Shown: positions 6,120 to 12,359 of the stretch, piece by piece | Layout of the letters: each line of letters starts with the position of its first letter | Numbering within the stretch: the first letter of the stretch is position 1 | Origin: Colimorpha_A sp045540115 | GTDB taxonomy: Bacteria; Bacillota; Clostridia; Oscillospirales; CAG-272 | Length of the DNA: 12,359 nucleotides | Assembly: GCA_045540115.1 (NCBI GenBank) | Contig: JAZQGR010000012.1 | Span: 1-12,359, forward strand | Direction: 5' to 3' | Notes under the pieces: model-generated | What the model was told of the DNA's origin: nothing | Databases searched by the model: none | Seen by the model: only the letters and a program-made list of their open reading frames with translations | Program-made: the position numbers and the translations under genes

Positions 6120-7598
6120 ATGTTAAATTCAAACATTTACCGAGATATTGCCGAGCGCACGGGAGGAAATATCTATATTGGTGTCGTCGGACCTGTGAGA
6201 ACGGGAAAATCTACGTTTATAAAGCGCTTTATGGAAAACCTTGTGCTCCCGAATATCGAGAACAGCTTCGACCGCGAGCGTGCGCGTGACGAAATGCCGC
6301 AGAGCGCGGCGGGAAAGACGGTAATGACGGCAGAGCCGAAGTTTATTCCCGATGAGGCGGTCGAGATAGTACTCTCCGACAACGCGCGTCTTTCGGTACG
6401 AATGGTCGACTGCGTCGGATACATAGTCCCCGAAGCAATGGGGCATATCGAAAACGGCGGCCCCCGAATGGTCAGCACGCCATGGCGCGATACTCCGATG
6501 CCCTTTACCGAGGCAGCCGAATACGGCACGCGTAAGGTCATAACCGACCACTCGACGATCGGAGTCGTCGTGACGACCGACGGAACGATAGGCGAGATCG
6601 GCAGGCAAAATTACGTCGAAGCCGAAAAACGTATCGTAAACGAGCTTAAGGATATGGGTAAGCCCTTTGCGGTCATCATGAACTCGGCAGATCCTTCGCG
6701 CGAGGAAAGCATACGCCTTGCTACCGATATCGAGAAGGAATACGGAGTTCCTGTCGCGCTTGTCAATTGCCTTGAGCTTAACAGCGAGGATATCAAGCAT
6801 ATTCTTGAAATGATACTTATGGAGTTTCCGATAAGACAGATATCGGTTGATATTCCGCTCTGGCTCTGTGCGCTCGGAGACGATCATCCTATCTATCTTT
6901 CGGTCAAAGACAGCGTTCTCGCTTCCGCTTCGGAAATCAGAAAGATCGCCGACGTTAAGGAGGCGTTCGATAACCTGACCGAGAACGAATATATAGAAAG
7001 CTCGGGTGTGACCGAGATCGATCTTGGAAAGGGAGAAACGATACTTACCGTTCGTCTGCCTCAAGAGCTCTATTATAAGACGCTTGGTGAAATGACGGGC
7101 TTTGAGATTGAGGGCGAGGAAACGCTTGTCGGACTTCTTCGCGAGCTATCCGAAATGAAGAAGAAGTACGATAAGATCGCATCAGCGCTTGACGCTGTCA
7201 ACGAAAGCGGCTACGGTATCGTTACTCCCGACCTCTCCGAGCTTACCCTCGACGAGCCCGAGATCGTGAAGCAGAACGGCGGTTTCGGCATCAAGCTCAA
7301 GGCGGGCGGACCGTCGATCCACATGATAAAGGCGCGTATCGAGACAGAGATAAATCCGATAGTCGGTACCGAAGCACAGTCTGAGGAGCTTGTTAAGCGA
7401 ATGACCGAGGAATATGGCGAGGATCCCGGCAAGATATGGGAATCAAATATTTTCGGTAAGACGCTGCATGAGCTTGTGAGCGAAGGTCTTATGTCGAAGC
7501 TCAATCACATGCCGCCCGAGGCGCGTGAGCGGCTGAGCGAAACTCTCGAGAAGGTAATCAATGAAGGTAGCGGCGGACTTATCTGTATAATTCTATAA
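6120..7598 (+). CDS. spoIVA: Stage IV sporulation protein A (SpoIVA), spore-coat scaffold ATPase
   Basis: The mother-cell ATPase that polymerises on the forespore outer membrane to form the basement layer of the coat. The 492 residues equal the B. subtilis length and align throughout: NIYRDIAERTGGNIYIGVVG, Walker A GPVRTGKS (Lys30), QSAAGKTVMTAEPKF, Walker B-type VDCVGY (Asp97), GPRMVSTPW, HSTIGVVVTTDGTIG, the C-terminal FGIKLKAGGPSIHMIK and the terminal INEGSGGLICIIL. An in-frame ATG at 6063 would add 19 residues, but it overlaps the candidate sigma-E -10 box. The ATG at 6120 has AAAGG (6106-6110) 9 bases upstream, gives the family N-terminus and is preferred. The second of the two threonines after QSAAGKT-x-M is Ala71 here (Thr in B. 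subtilis). Monocistronic, with its own terminator. Confidence 0.97.
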   Translation: MLNSNIYRDIAERTGGNIYIGVVGPVRTGKSTFIKRFMENLVLPNIENSFDRERARDEMPQSAAGKTVMTAEPKFIPDEAVEIVLSDNARLSVRMVDCVGYIVPEAMGHIENGGPRMVSTPWRDTPMPFTEAAEYGTRKVITDHSTIGVVVTTDGTIGEIGRQNYVEAEKRIVNELKDMGKPFAVIMNSADPSREESIRLATDIEKEYGVPVALVNCLELNSEDIKHILEMILMEFPIRQISVDIPLWLCALGDDHPIYLSVKDSVLASASEIRKIADVKEAFDNLTENEYIESSGVTEIDLGKGETILTVRLPQELYYKTLGEMTGFEIEGEETLVGLLRELSEMKKKYDKIASALDAVNESGYGIVTPDLSELTLDEPEIVKQNGGFGIKLKAGGPSIHMIKARIETEINPIVGTEAQSEELVKRMTEEYGEDPGKIWESNIFGKTLHELVSEGLMSKLNHMPPEARERLSETLEKVINEGSGGLICIIL

Positions 7599-7603
7599 AA
7601 CAC

Positions 7604-7641
7604 AAAAAGCGGACAAAATGAAGCCATTTTGTCCTCTTTTT
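7604..7641 (+). terminator. Rho-independent terminator of spoIVA
   Basis: Stem GGACAAAATG (7611-7620) with CATTTTGTCC (7625-7634) around loop AAGC. After one mismatch it is extended by AAAAAG (7604-7609) pairing with CTTTTT (7636-7641), which also provides the T-run. It begins 5 bases after the spoIVA stop. Confidence 0.9.
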
Positions 7642-7664
7642 GATAAAAATATTGTTTATTATCA

Positions 7665-7693
7665 TTGACTTTACATTTTGCGCTTGGTATAAT
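7665..7693 (+). promoter_or_regulatory. Strong sigma-A promoter of the GH35 gene
   Basis: TTGACT (7665-7670), a 17-base spacer and TATAAT (7688-7693), the best promoter in the window. Just upstream an imperfect inverted repeat, TGATAA (7641-7646) and TTATCA (7659-7664), touches the -35 and could be a regulator site. The leader is about 35 bases, with SD GAGAGGG (7723-7729) 6 bases before the ATG. Confidence 0.85.
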
Positions 7694-7735
7694 TAAATAA
7701 ATAAAAACGTTCTCAAATGAAAGAGAGGGAAAATT

Positions 7736-9520
7736 ATGCCAAATTTGACTTTTAAGGGCAAGCAGTTCTATATGGACGGTGAGCCGATCAACATCATCTC
7801 GGGTACGATGCACTACTTCCGTATCCCCGAGGATTACTGGTACGACCGTCTTCTCAAGCTCAAGGAGTGCGGCTTTAACACCGTTGAGACCTATACCTGC
7901 TGGAACCTTCATGAGCCGGAGGAGGGAAAGTTCGACTTTTCCGGTATGCTTGACATTGAAAAGTACGTTCAGACCGCGACTGATCTCGGACTTTACGTAA
8001 TTCTCCGTCCCGGTCCTTACATCTGTGCTGAATGGGATTGCGGCGGTCTTCCCGCATGGCTTCTTACCTACCGTGATATTGATATTCGTTGCTACAACGA
8101 GACTTATCTCTCCAAGGTTGACAGATACTATAAGGAGCTCCTTACCCGTCTTAACAAGCATTTCTCCGGTAACGGCGGTAACATCATAATGATTCAGGTC
8201 GAGAACGAGTACGGCAGCTTCGGTTCAGATAAGGAGTATCTCCGTGCAGTTGCAGCTATGTACGATAAGTACGATGCAAAGGCGCTCTACTTTACTTCTG
8301 ACGGTCCCGAGTACACGATGCTTAACGGTGGCACGCTTCCTGAGTATCTCGCAGTTGCAAACTTCGGTTCTGATCCTAAGCGTCAGTTCACAAAGCTCGA
8401 GGAGTTCCGTCCCGATCAGCCTCTCATGTGCGGCGAGTATTGGAACGGCTGGTTCGACCAGTGGGAAAAGAACGCAGTTACCCGTGATTATATGACTTGC
8501 GTAAACGACCTTAAGGACTTCCTTGAGCTCGACGCGTCGATCAACGTATATATGTTCCACGGCGGCACGAACTTCAACTTCTGGGCAGGCGCGAACATGT
8601 ACGATAAGGCGTTCTTCGATACCACCAGCTACGACTACGGCGCACCGCTCAGCGAGGCAGGCGACCGTACTCCTATGTACTACGCATTCCGCGATACCAT
8701 TATCGCAAAATACGGCGAGGATAAGGTTCCCGCGCTTACTGCTAAGGAGACAGAGAAGAAGGCATACGGCAAGGTTACCATGACCAAGACTGCCGCTCTC
8801 TTCGATAACCTCGACAATATAGGCAAGAAGTTCCGCGCTCCCGCACCGAGACCCATGGAGGACTTCGGTCAGTCGTTCGGATATATCCTGTATAGCGCTG
8901 AGATCCCCGGTCCGATGGAGGGGTGGCCGCTTCACATCGACGAGCTTCACGACAGAGCTAACATTTATGTAAACGGCGAATATAAGGCAACCTACCACAG
9001 AAATAATCCCGTTTCCGACGCAGGAGCGGTTTCTATTCCGATCGGCTTTGGTGAAAGCGTAAAGCTCGACGTTCTCGTTGAGAACCAGGGACGTATCAAC
9101 TACGGTCCTTTTATGGCAGACCGTAAGGGATGCACACGTATCCGCTTTGCACAGTGCCAGCACCACGGCTGGGATGTCTATACTCTCCCGATGAACAACC
9201 TTGAAAAGCTCGACTTCAAGCCCATCGAGAACGTTCCTACCGAGGAAAAGCCCATTGTCGGTCCTAACTTCTTCAAGGCAGAGCTCAATATCGAAGGTAA
9301 GCCCTGCGATACCTTCCTTAAGCTCGACGGCTTTACCAAGGGCTTCGTAACCGTAAACGGCTTCAACCTCGGCAGATACTGGAAGATCGGACCGCAGAAG
9401 ACCCTCTACGTTCCCGCTCCCATTCTCAAGGAAGGCGCAAACGAGATCATCGTATTCGAGAACGACGAAACCGCAACTCTCGACGTAGAATTCGTTGACG
9501 TTCACGACCTCGGCAGATAA
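7736..9520 (+). CDS. bgaC: GH35 beta-galactosidase (BgaC-like)
   Basis: A 594-residue cytoplasmic glycosidase that removes terminal beta-linked galactose by a retaining mechanism. Length and sequence resemble pneumococcal BgaC, which prefers beta-1,3-galactosides; that specificity is an inference here. The (beta/alpha)8 barrel runs to about residue 330: SGTMHYFRIPEDYWYDRLLKLK, NTVETYTCWNLHEPEEG and RPGPYICAEWDCGGLPAWL. The acid/base Glu158 is in IQVENEYGSFG, the nucleophile Glu234 in LMCGEYWNGWFDQW, then YMFHGGTNFNFWAG. Residues about 365-594 carry the jelly-roll domains seen in bacterial GH35 (DRANIYVNGEYKATY, FVTVNGFNLGRYWKIGPQKTLYVP). There is no signal peptide, so the substrate must be imported by a transporter not in the window. 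Codon choice is strongly biased (CGT, AAG, CTT/CTC, AAC), which with the near-consensus promoter suggests high expression. Monocistronic. Confidence 0.95.
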   Translation: MPNLTFKGKQFYMDGEPINIISGTMHYFRIPEDYWYDRLLKLKECGFNTVETYTCWNLHEPEEGKFDFSGMLDIEKYVQTATDLGLYVILRPGPYICAEWDCGGLPAWLLTYRDIDIRCYNETYLSKVDRYYKELLTRLNKHFSGNGGNIIMIQVENEYGSFGSDKEYLRAVAAMYDKYDAKALYFTSDGPEYTMLNGGTLPEYLAVANFGSDPKRQFTKLEEFRPDQPLMCGEYWNGWFDQWEKNAVTRDYMTCVNDLKDFLELDASINVYMFHGGTNFNFWAGANMYDKAFFDTTSYDYGAPLSEAGDRTPMYYAFRDTIIAKYGEDKVPALTAKETEKKAYGKVTMTKTAALFDNLDNIGKKFRAPAPRPMEDFGQSFGYILYSAEIPGPMEGWPLHIDELHDRANIYVNGEYKATYHRNNPVSDAGAVSIPIGFGESVKLDVLVENQGRINYGPFMADRKGCTRIRFAQCQHHGWDVYTLPMNNLEKLDFKPIENVPTEEKPIVGPNFFKAELNIEGKPCDTFLKLDGFTKGFVTVNGFNLGRYWKIGPQKTLYVPAPILKEGANEIIVFENDETATLDVEFVDVHDLGR

Positions 9521-9531
9521 TTCAAGCAATA

Positions 9532-9560
9532 AAAAAAGCACCGAATTTCGGTGCTTTTTT
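9532..9560. terminator. Bidirectional terminator between the GH35 gene and the second AraC gene
   Basis: AAAAAAGCACCG (9532-9543) pairs perfectly with CGGTGCTTTTTT (9549-9560) around AATTT, giving a U-run in both directions. It lies 11 bases after the GH35 stop and 18 bases after the stop of the convergent regulator. Confidence 0.93.
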
Positions 9561-9578
9561 ATTGTTTGCCGACATACT

Positions 9579-10400
9579 TTATATTTTCTTCTTGCTCTTA
9601 TAATCGGACGGAAGCCCTCCAATGTATTTCTTAAAGGTTTTAGTGAAAAAAGAGAGATTATCGAAGCCGCTGTGGGCGGCGGCTTCCGCGACCGTCGTCC
9701 CGTTCGTAAGACAGTCGATGGCTTTTATGCATCGAAAGCGGTTCAGATTTTCGAATACCGTTTGCCCCGTATGCTTTTTAAATTCCTTGCAAAGGGTGTA
9801 TTTATCGCAGTATACCGCCCTTGAAATATCGTCAAGCGATATCCGTTCCTTATAGTGCTCACGAATAAAAACGATCGCAAGCTTTATTCTTTCATCGTCC
9901 TTGCTGTTTCCGACGGCTCCGTCATTTTGCACCCTGTATTTTTCGGACAGCCCGATCAAAAGGTCGAGCAGAAGCTTGTTTATCCGAGGGATCCTGTATG
10001 GAATAGATAAGTCAAGATACGCTTCCTTCAAAGCAGAAAACGCACGAAAAATACTCTGATCCCGGATTAGCGGCTGAATAATTATCTGCTTGAAGTCAAG
10101 CCCCATCAGATCGCAAAAATCTGTACCTACAATGAGCGCATCGTAAACCAACACTTTTTGTGTGCTTGTATAGTGAATTACGTTAGTATTTGCAACTGCA
10201 ATATCGCCTTGATTGAAAGCGTACTTCCGTCCATCAAGCAGAACAGTACCGCTTCCGCTCTGGCAAAACTGTATTTCAAGATTTTCGTGCCAATTGGTTT
10301 CCTTACTGAGGTTAAAAGGGGTTCTTTTTATATTCGCATTAAGAACAAAAGGAACGCCTTTTCTTACCTGTCCATATTCCTCGTAGCGTGATCCGAGCAT
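9579..10400 (-). CDS. AraC-family transcriptional regulator (cupin plus double HTH)
   Basis: A 273-residue regulator. The N-terminal cupin (about residues 30-90) shows WHENLEIQFCQSGSGTVLLD and FNQGDIAVANTNVIHYT, the usual AraC sensor pattern. A helical linker covers about 110-160. The DNA-binding domain (about 170-270) has HTH1 at SLDDISRAVYCDKYTLCKEFK and HTH2 ending in GFDNLSFFTKTFKKYIGGLPSDYK. The start at 10400 has AGAGGTGA (complement of 10404-10411) 3 bases upstream. It is divergent from the ygjV-like/propeller pair, and three direct repeats lie in the shared 112-base gap, so it most likely controls that operon and itself. It shares a terminator with the GH35 gene but is not co-transcribed with it. 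A role in beta-galactosidase control is possible but less supported. Ligand unknown. Confidence 0.93.
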   Translation of the reverse strand: MLGSRYEEYGQVRKGVPFVLNANIKRTPFNLSKETNWHENLEIQFCQSGSGTVLLDGRKYAFNQGDIAVANTNVIHYTSTQKVLVYDALIVGTDFCDLMGLDFKQIIIQPLIRDQSIFRAFSALKEAYLDLSIPYRIPRINKLLLDLLIGLSEKYRVQNDGAVGNSKDDERIKLAIVFIREHYKERISLDDISRAVYCDKYTLCKEFKKHTGQTVFENLNRFRCIKAIDCLTNGTTVAEAAAHSGFDNLSFFTKTFKKYIGGLPSDYKSKKKI

Positions 10401-10413
10401 AGTTCACCTCTTG

Positions 10414-10473
10414 CCAATATAGTGTTAAAATACGCCAATATACTGATTGAATATCGAGATAATTACCAATATA
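10414..10473. repeat. Three phased CCAATATA direct repeats, probable AraC-type operator
   Basis: CCAATATA occurs at 10414-10421, 10435-10442 and 10466-10473, all in the same orientation. Start-to-start spacing is 21 and 31 bases, close to two and three DNA turns. The first two copies share the longer match GCCAATATAnTG. The right copy overlaps the -10 of the ygjV-like promoter; the left copy abuts the regulator's SD. AraC-type proteins commonly bind tandem direct half-sites about 21 bases apart. Binding by the adjacent regulator is inferred. Confidence 0.65.
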
Positions 10474-10475
10474 AT
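10447..10475 (+). promoter_or_regulatory. Sigma-A-type promoter of the ygjV-like/propeller operon
   Basis: TTGAAT (10447-10452), a 17-base spacer and TATAAT (10470-10475). The predicted start is near 10482. The -10 overlaps the right CCAATATA repeat, so a bound regulator would be expected to influence polymerase directly. Confidence 0.7.
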
Positions 10476-10512
10476 TATTATATACTATTCATTATTACTT
10501 GTCAATACGGGA

Positions 10513-11025
10513 GTGATAAAACTGATAGCACAGCTTTTTGGAATAGGCGCCATGGTGTTTCTTTTTCTGATCTATCAGCAAAGAAGCAGAAAAGGAATGC
10601 TTCTAACTAAGCTTTCTGCCGATATATGTTGGGTTATGCACTATTTGCTGCTCGGAGCCTTCGCCGGACTTATACCGAATGCGGTTGGCGTTTTCAGAGA
10701 GCTTGTATTTATAAATCGAAAGGATAAAAAGTGGGCGTCAAGCGTTATATGGCCTATTATTTTTGTGATTGTCAATTGGACGCTCGGGATATTGTCATTC
10801 GGCTCATGGTACGATATTTTGCCGATTTTGGCATCCTCCTTTGTCACGTTCTCGTTATGGCTTGACGATCCGAGACTCACGAAAATTATCACCGTTCCGA
10901 TATGTATTGCATTTTTGACCTATGATGTTTTTGTCGGATCGTATATCGGAATCGTAAACGAACTGCTGTCGATAATTTCAATCGTATCGTTTTTTATTAA
11001 AAACAAAGGGAGCAAAGAAACATGA
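10513..11025 (+). CDS. YgjV-like integral membrane protein
   Basis: A roughly 170-residue membrane protein related to the YgjV family (Imp-YgjV), whose function is not established. It opens LIAQLFGIGAMVFLFLIYQQRSRK, then LSADICWVMHYLLLGAFAGLIPNAVG, a charged loop FINRKDKKW, and four more hydrophobic stretches ending in LLSIISIVSFFIKNKG, for about six membrane segments. The open frame reaches a TTG at 10447, but that codon is the -35 box of the promoter and cannot be the start. Candidates are GTG 10513 (used here), CTG 10522 (8 bases after GGGAG at 10509-10513, the best SD spacing) and ATG 10552, which would delete half of the first segment. Its stop TGA overlaps the next gene's ATG (ATGA), so the two are translationally coupled. 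A job in moving a small molecule for the downstream protein is a guess from context. Confidence 0.8.
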   Translation: MIKLIAQLFGIGAMVFLFLIYQQRSRKGMLLTKLSADICWVMHYLLLGAFAGLIPNAVGVFRELVFINRKDKKWASSVIWPIIFVIVNWTLGILSFGSWYDILPILASSFVTFSLWLDDPRLTKIITVPICIAFLTYDVFVGSYIGIVNELLSIISIVSFFIKNKGSKET

Positions 11026-12200
11026 AAAAAATATTTTCCGAAGACGTAAAAACAACGAAAGAGCTGATGATAACAGAGGGCAGACCGATTGAAAACGTCG
11101 CAAAAACCTTGACGGCTGATGTTTCTGCGCAAGTGCTTGAAAAGGGAGAAAGATTTGCGGAAGAGATCAGCGATCTTTTTGTTTCTGATTTTGAAAAGCC
11201 GGGGGATAAAATGGCGCACGTATCGACCTTTATCGTTCTTGACGGTACGGTTTATATGACCTACTACGCCAATACAAAGGAGCCCTCGGAGGATCCGAAA
11301 AATCAGACCGCGCGCTTGGTATATGCTTCGACCGGCGACGTTGAAAATAAAACCTTTATCGACCTTCAGACAACCGGCGATACGATAGGCGGAAAGACTA
11401 TCGATATGGTGTACGATACGATACTTATGCAAAAGGATGCCGACACTATATACGTTATGTGGACAGCACGCACGTCTGATGGAAATTATTATCGTTTTTA
11501 TTGTCCGTTCACCCTTTCGACAAAGAGCTTGGGAGAAATCGGGGTTAACAGGTTCAAGGTTGGTGACGTTGTCAATGATTTTTCGATCAGCGGAATAAGA
11601 TCGGCTCTTTCGGAAAACGGAGTTCCATGCAAAACCATGTACTCCGATATCGGCATTATGCAGAAGCTTTCATTCAGAATCGAAAACGGAGAAAAATATT
11701 ACTATACCGGTACTTATAGCGGTGATTTCACAGCGATCATCAAGAGCAAGGATCTCATAACGTGGGAGTACGTTTCACAGCCTGACTTTATTAATGATTC
11801 CAAATGGGAGAACGCAACTTACGTGCTCGGCGATAAGGTGTATTATTTTGTAAGACAGCAGTACTCGAACAAATGCGGATTTCTTACCGCTTATGATCTT
11901 ATAAGCGGAACGTGGGAAACTCCCATTGAGATCGAGGATTGCCAGTCAAGGGGCGATTTTATAATGTATGACGGCAAGCTTTATCTGTTCCACGCTCCGA
12001 TCGACCGCGATCATATCGGAATCGTAAGGATAGATACCGACAATATTGTTAACAGCGAAATATTGCTTCAGGCGAAAATGCATACAAGCTGCTTCTATCC
12101 CTTTGTTCAGTATTACGAGGACGGCGGACTTGCAATGTCTTACACCGTAAACAGACAGCATATACGCCTTGCAAGGTTTACAATGGAAAAATACCTATAA
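11022..12200 (+). CDS. Cytoplasmic beta-propeller protein, glycoside hydrolase/sialidase-like
   Basis: A 392-residue protein with no signal peptide. Repeating strand-turn-strand units mark a propeller of about five blades: VSTFIVLDGTVYMTYYA, ILMQKDADTIYVMWTAR, GIMQKLSFRIENGEKYYYTG, WENATYVLGDKVYYFVRQ, DFIMYDGKLYLFHAP and YPFVQYYEDGGLAMSYTVNR. 'IIKSKDLITWEYV' resembles the S-x-DL-x-xW strand common in GH43/GH32-type propellers. The last blade, ending NRQHIRLARFTM, resembles sialidase-type proteins. I see no sialidase Asp-box and no GH32 WMNDPNG, so I do not assign a GH family or catalytic residues. AAAGGGAG (11005-11012) is 9 bases before the ATG. It overlaps the YgjV-like gene by 4 bases, under the probable control of the divergent AraC protein. 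A sugar substrate is likely by fold and context, but unproven. The IS element begins 18 bases after the stop. Confidence 0.72.
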   Translation: MKKIFSEDVKTTKELMITEGRPIENVAKTLTADVSAQVLEKGERFAEEISDLFVSDFEKPGDKMAHVSTFIVLDGTVYMTYYANTKEPSEDPKNQTARLVYASTGDVENKTFIDLQTTGDTIGGKTIDMVYDTILMQKDADTIYVMWTARTSDGNYYRFYCPFTLSTKSLGEIGVNRFKVGDVVNDFSISGIRSALSENGVPCKTMYSDIGIMQKLSFRIENGEKYYYTGTYSGDFTAIIKSKDLITWEYVSQPDFINDSKWENATYVLGDKVYYFVRQQYSNKCGFLTAYDLISGTWETPIEIEDCQSRGDFIMYDGKLYLFHAPIDRDHIGIVRIDTDNIVNSEILLQAKMHTSCFYPFVQYYEDGGLAMSYTVNRQHIRLARFTMEKYL

Positions 12201-12258
12201 TAATGAAAAAGTCACCCGTGAAGTGAACCCCATATAGTTCACAAAAAAGAAAAAAGAC

Positions 12259-12296
12259 AAAACCTCTTATGGTATAATAGTACCATAGGAGGTTTT
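12259..12296 (+). promoter_or_regulatory. IS promoter inside an SD-sequestering hairpin
   Basis: An extended -10, TGGTATAAT (12270-12278), lies within an inverted repeat: 12259-12274 (AAAACCTCTTATGGTA) pairs over all 16 positions with 12281-12296 (TACCATAGGAGGTTTT), with one G-U and a TAATAG loop. The right arm contains the OrfA SD GGAGG (12288-12292). A transcript from the internal promoter would start near 12285, lack the left arm and leave the SD free. A transcript entering from upstream would contain both arms and bury it. Confidence 0.7.
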
Positions 12297-12300
12297 AGTT

Positions 12301-12359
12301 ATGGCTAGAAAAGGACAAAAGTTTAAGAACTACTCAAAAGAAATCAAAGAAGAAATTTT
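12301..12359 (+). CDS. IS3-family transposase OrfA, 3' partial
   Basis: Only the first 19 codons are present, reading MARKGQKFKNYSKEIKEEI. This matches the start of IS3-family OrfA proteins, which go on to a helix-turn-helix that binds the element ends and are joined to the OrfB catalytic domain by programmed frameshifting. GGAGG (12288-12292) lies 8 bases before the ATG. The frame runs off the right edge, so activity cannot be judged. Confidence 0.82.
   Translation, partial: MARKGQKFKNYSKEIKEEI

Larger units (their letters stand above)
12219..12359 (+). mobile_element. Left end of an IS3-family (IS150-like) insertion sequence, truncated by the window
   Basis: The likely left tip is TGAAGTGAACCCCA at 12219, with AGTTCACA following at 12236-12243; this fits the TG-start and 'ACCCCA...AGTT..ACA' layout of IS150-group terminal repeats as I know them. 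GTGAAC (12223-12228) and GTTCAC (12237-12242) are also inverted with respect to each other. OrfA starts at 12301. The exact boundary needs the right end; if 12219 is right, the 3-base target duplication would include CCG (12216-12218). Confidence 0.75.

Noticed and set aside
6129..7064. 311-codon minus-strand frame opposite spoIVA
   Set aside because: It lies wholly within a clear, conserved gene and its translation is rich in Arg/His/Asp with no domain.
7505..8161. 218-codon minus-strand frame across the spoIVA/GH35 gap
   Set aside because: It overlaps the ends of two firm genes plus a terminator and a promoter; not credible as a gene.
8225..9622. 465-codon open frame on the minus strand opposite the GH35 gene
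   Set aside because: It mirrors the strongly biased codons of the real gene, has no SD or recognisable motif, and spans the strong terminator at 9532-9560.
11022..12200. Assignment of the propeller protein as a true exo-sialidase (GH33)
   Set aside because: No Asp-box (SxDxGxTW) and no clear arginine triad can be identified by eye; only fold-level resemblance is supported.

Overview
The window looks like a piece of chromosome from an endospore-forming Firmicute, most likely an uncultured carbohydrate-degrading gut clostridium. The evidence is a full-length spoIVA, a YlmC/YmxH-type sporulation gene, Gram-positive-style Shine-Dalgarno (SD) sites and sigma-A/sigma-E-like promoters. Cytoplasmic alpha- and beta-galactosidases and two AraC-type regulators add a sugar-use theme. 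The species cannot be named from the sequence alone.

Layout. (1) 2-2062: 3' part of a subtilisin-type serine protease whose C-terminal half is seven FG-GAP/VCBS calcium-loop repeats; the start lies off the window. (2) 2109-3428 (-): melA-type GH4 alpha-galactosidase, divergent from (3) 3538-4308 (+), an AraC-family regulator. (4) 4491-5693 (+): a protein of the coenzyme F420-0:glutamate ligase (CofE) family, standing alone. (5) 5730-5975 (-): a YlmC/YmxH PRC-barrel protein, divergent from (6) 6120-7598 (+), spoIVA, which has a plausible sigma-E promoter. (7) 7736-9520 (+): GH35 beta-galactosidase behind a near-consensus sigma-A promoter. (8) 9579-10400 (-): a second AraC-family regulator, divergent from (9) 10513-11025 (+), a YgjV-like membrane protein, translationally coupled to (10) 11022-12200 (+), a cytoplasmic beta-propeller protein resembling glycoside hydrolases/sialidases. 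(11) 12219 to the end: left end of an IS3-family (IS150-like) insertion sequence with the first 19 codons of its OrfA.

Three tail-to-tail gene pairs share one compact hairpin terminator each, and spoIVA has its own. No intergenic stretch exceeds about 190 bases.

The most interesting unit is the 9.6-12.2 kb module: an AraC-type regulator facing a coupled membrane protein plus beta-propeller pair. The shared control region carries three CCAATATA direct repeats spaced 21 and 31 bp, close to two and three helical turns. The IS at the right edge carries a 16-bp hairpin that can hide its SD site only in read-through transcripts, reminiscent of the protection from outside transcription known for IS10 and IS50. 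The other notable puzzle is the CofE-family gene in a lineage not known to make F420.
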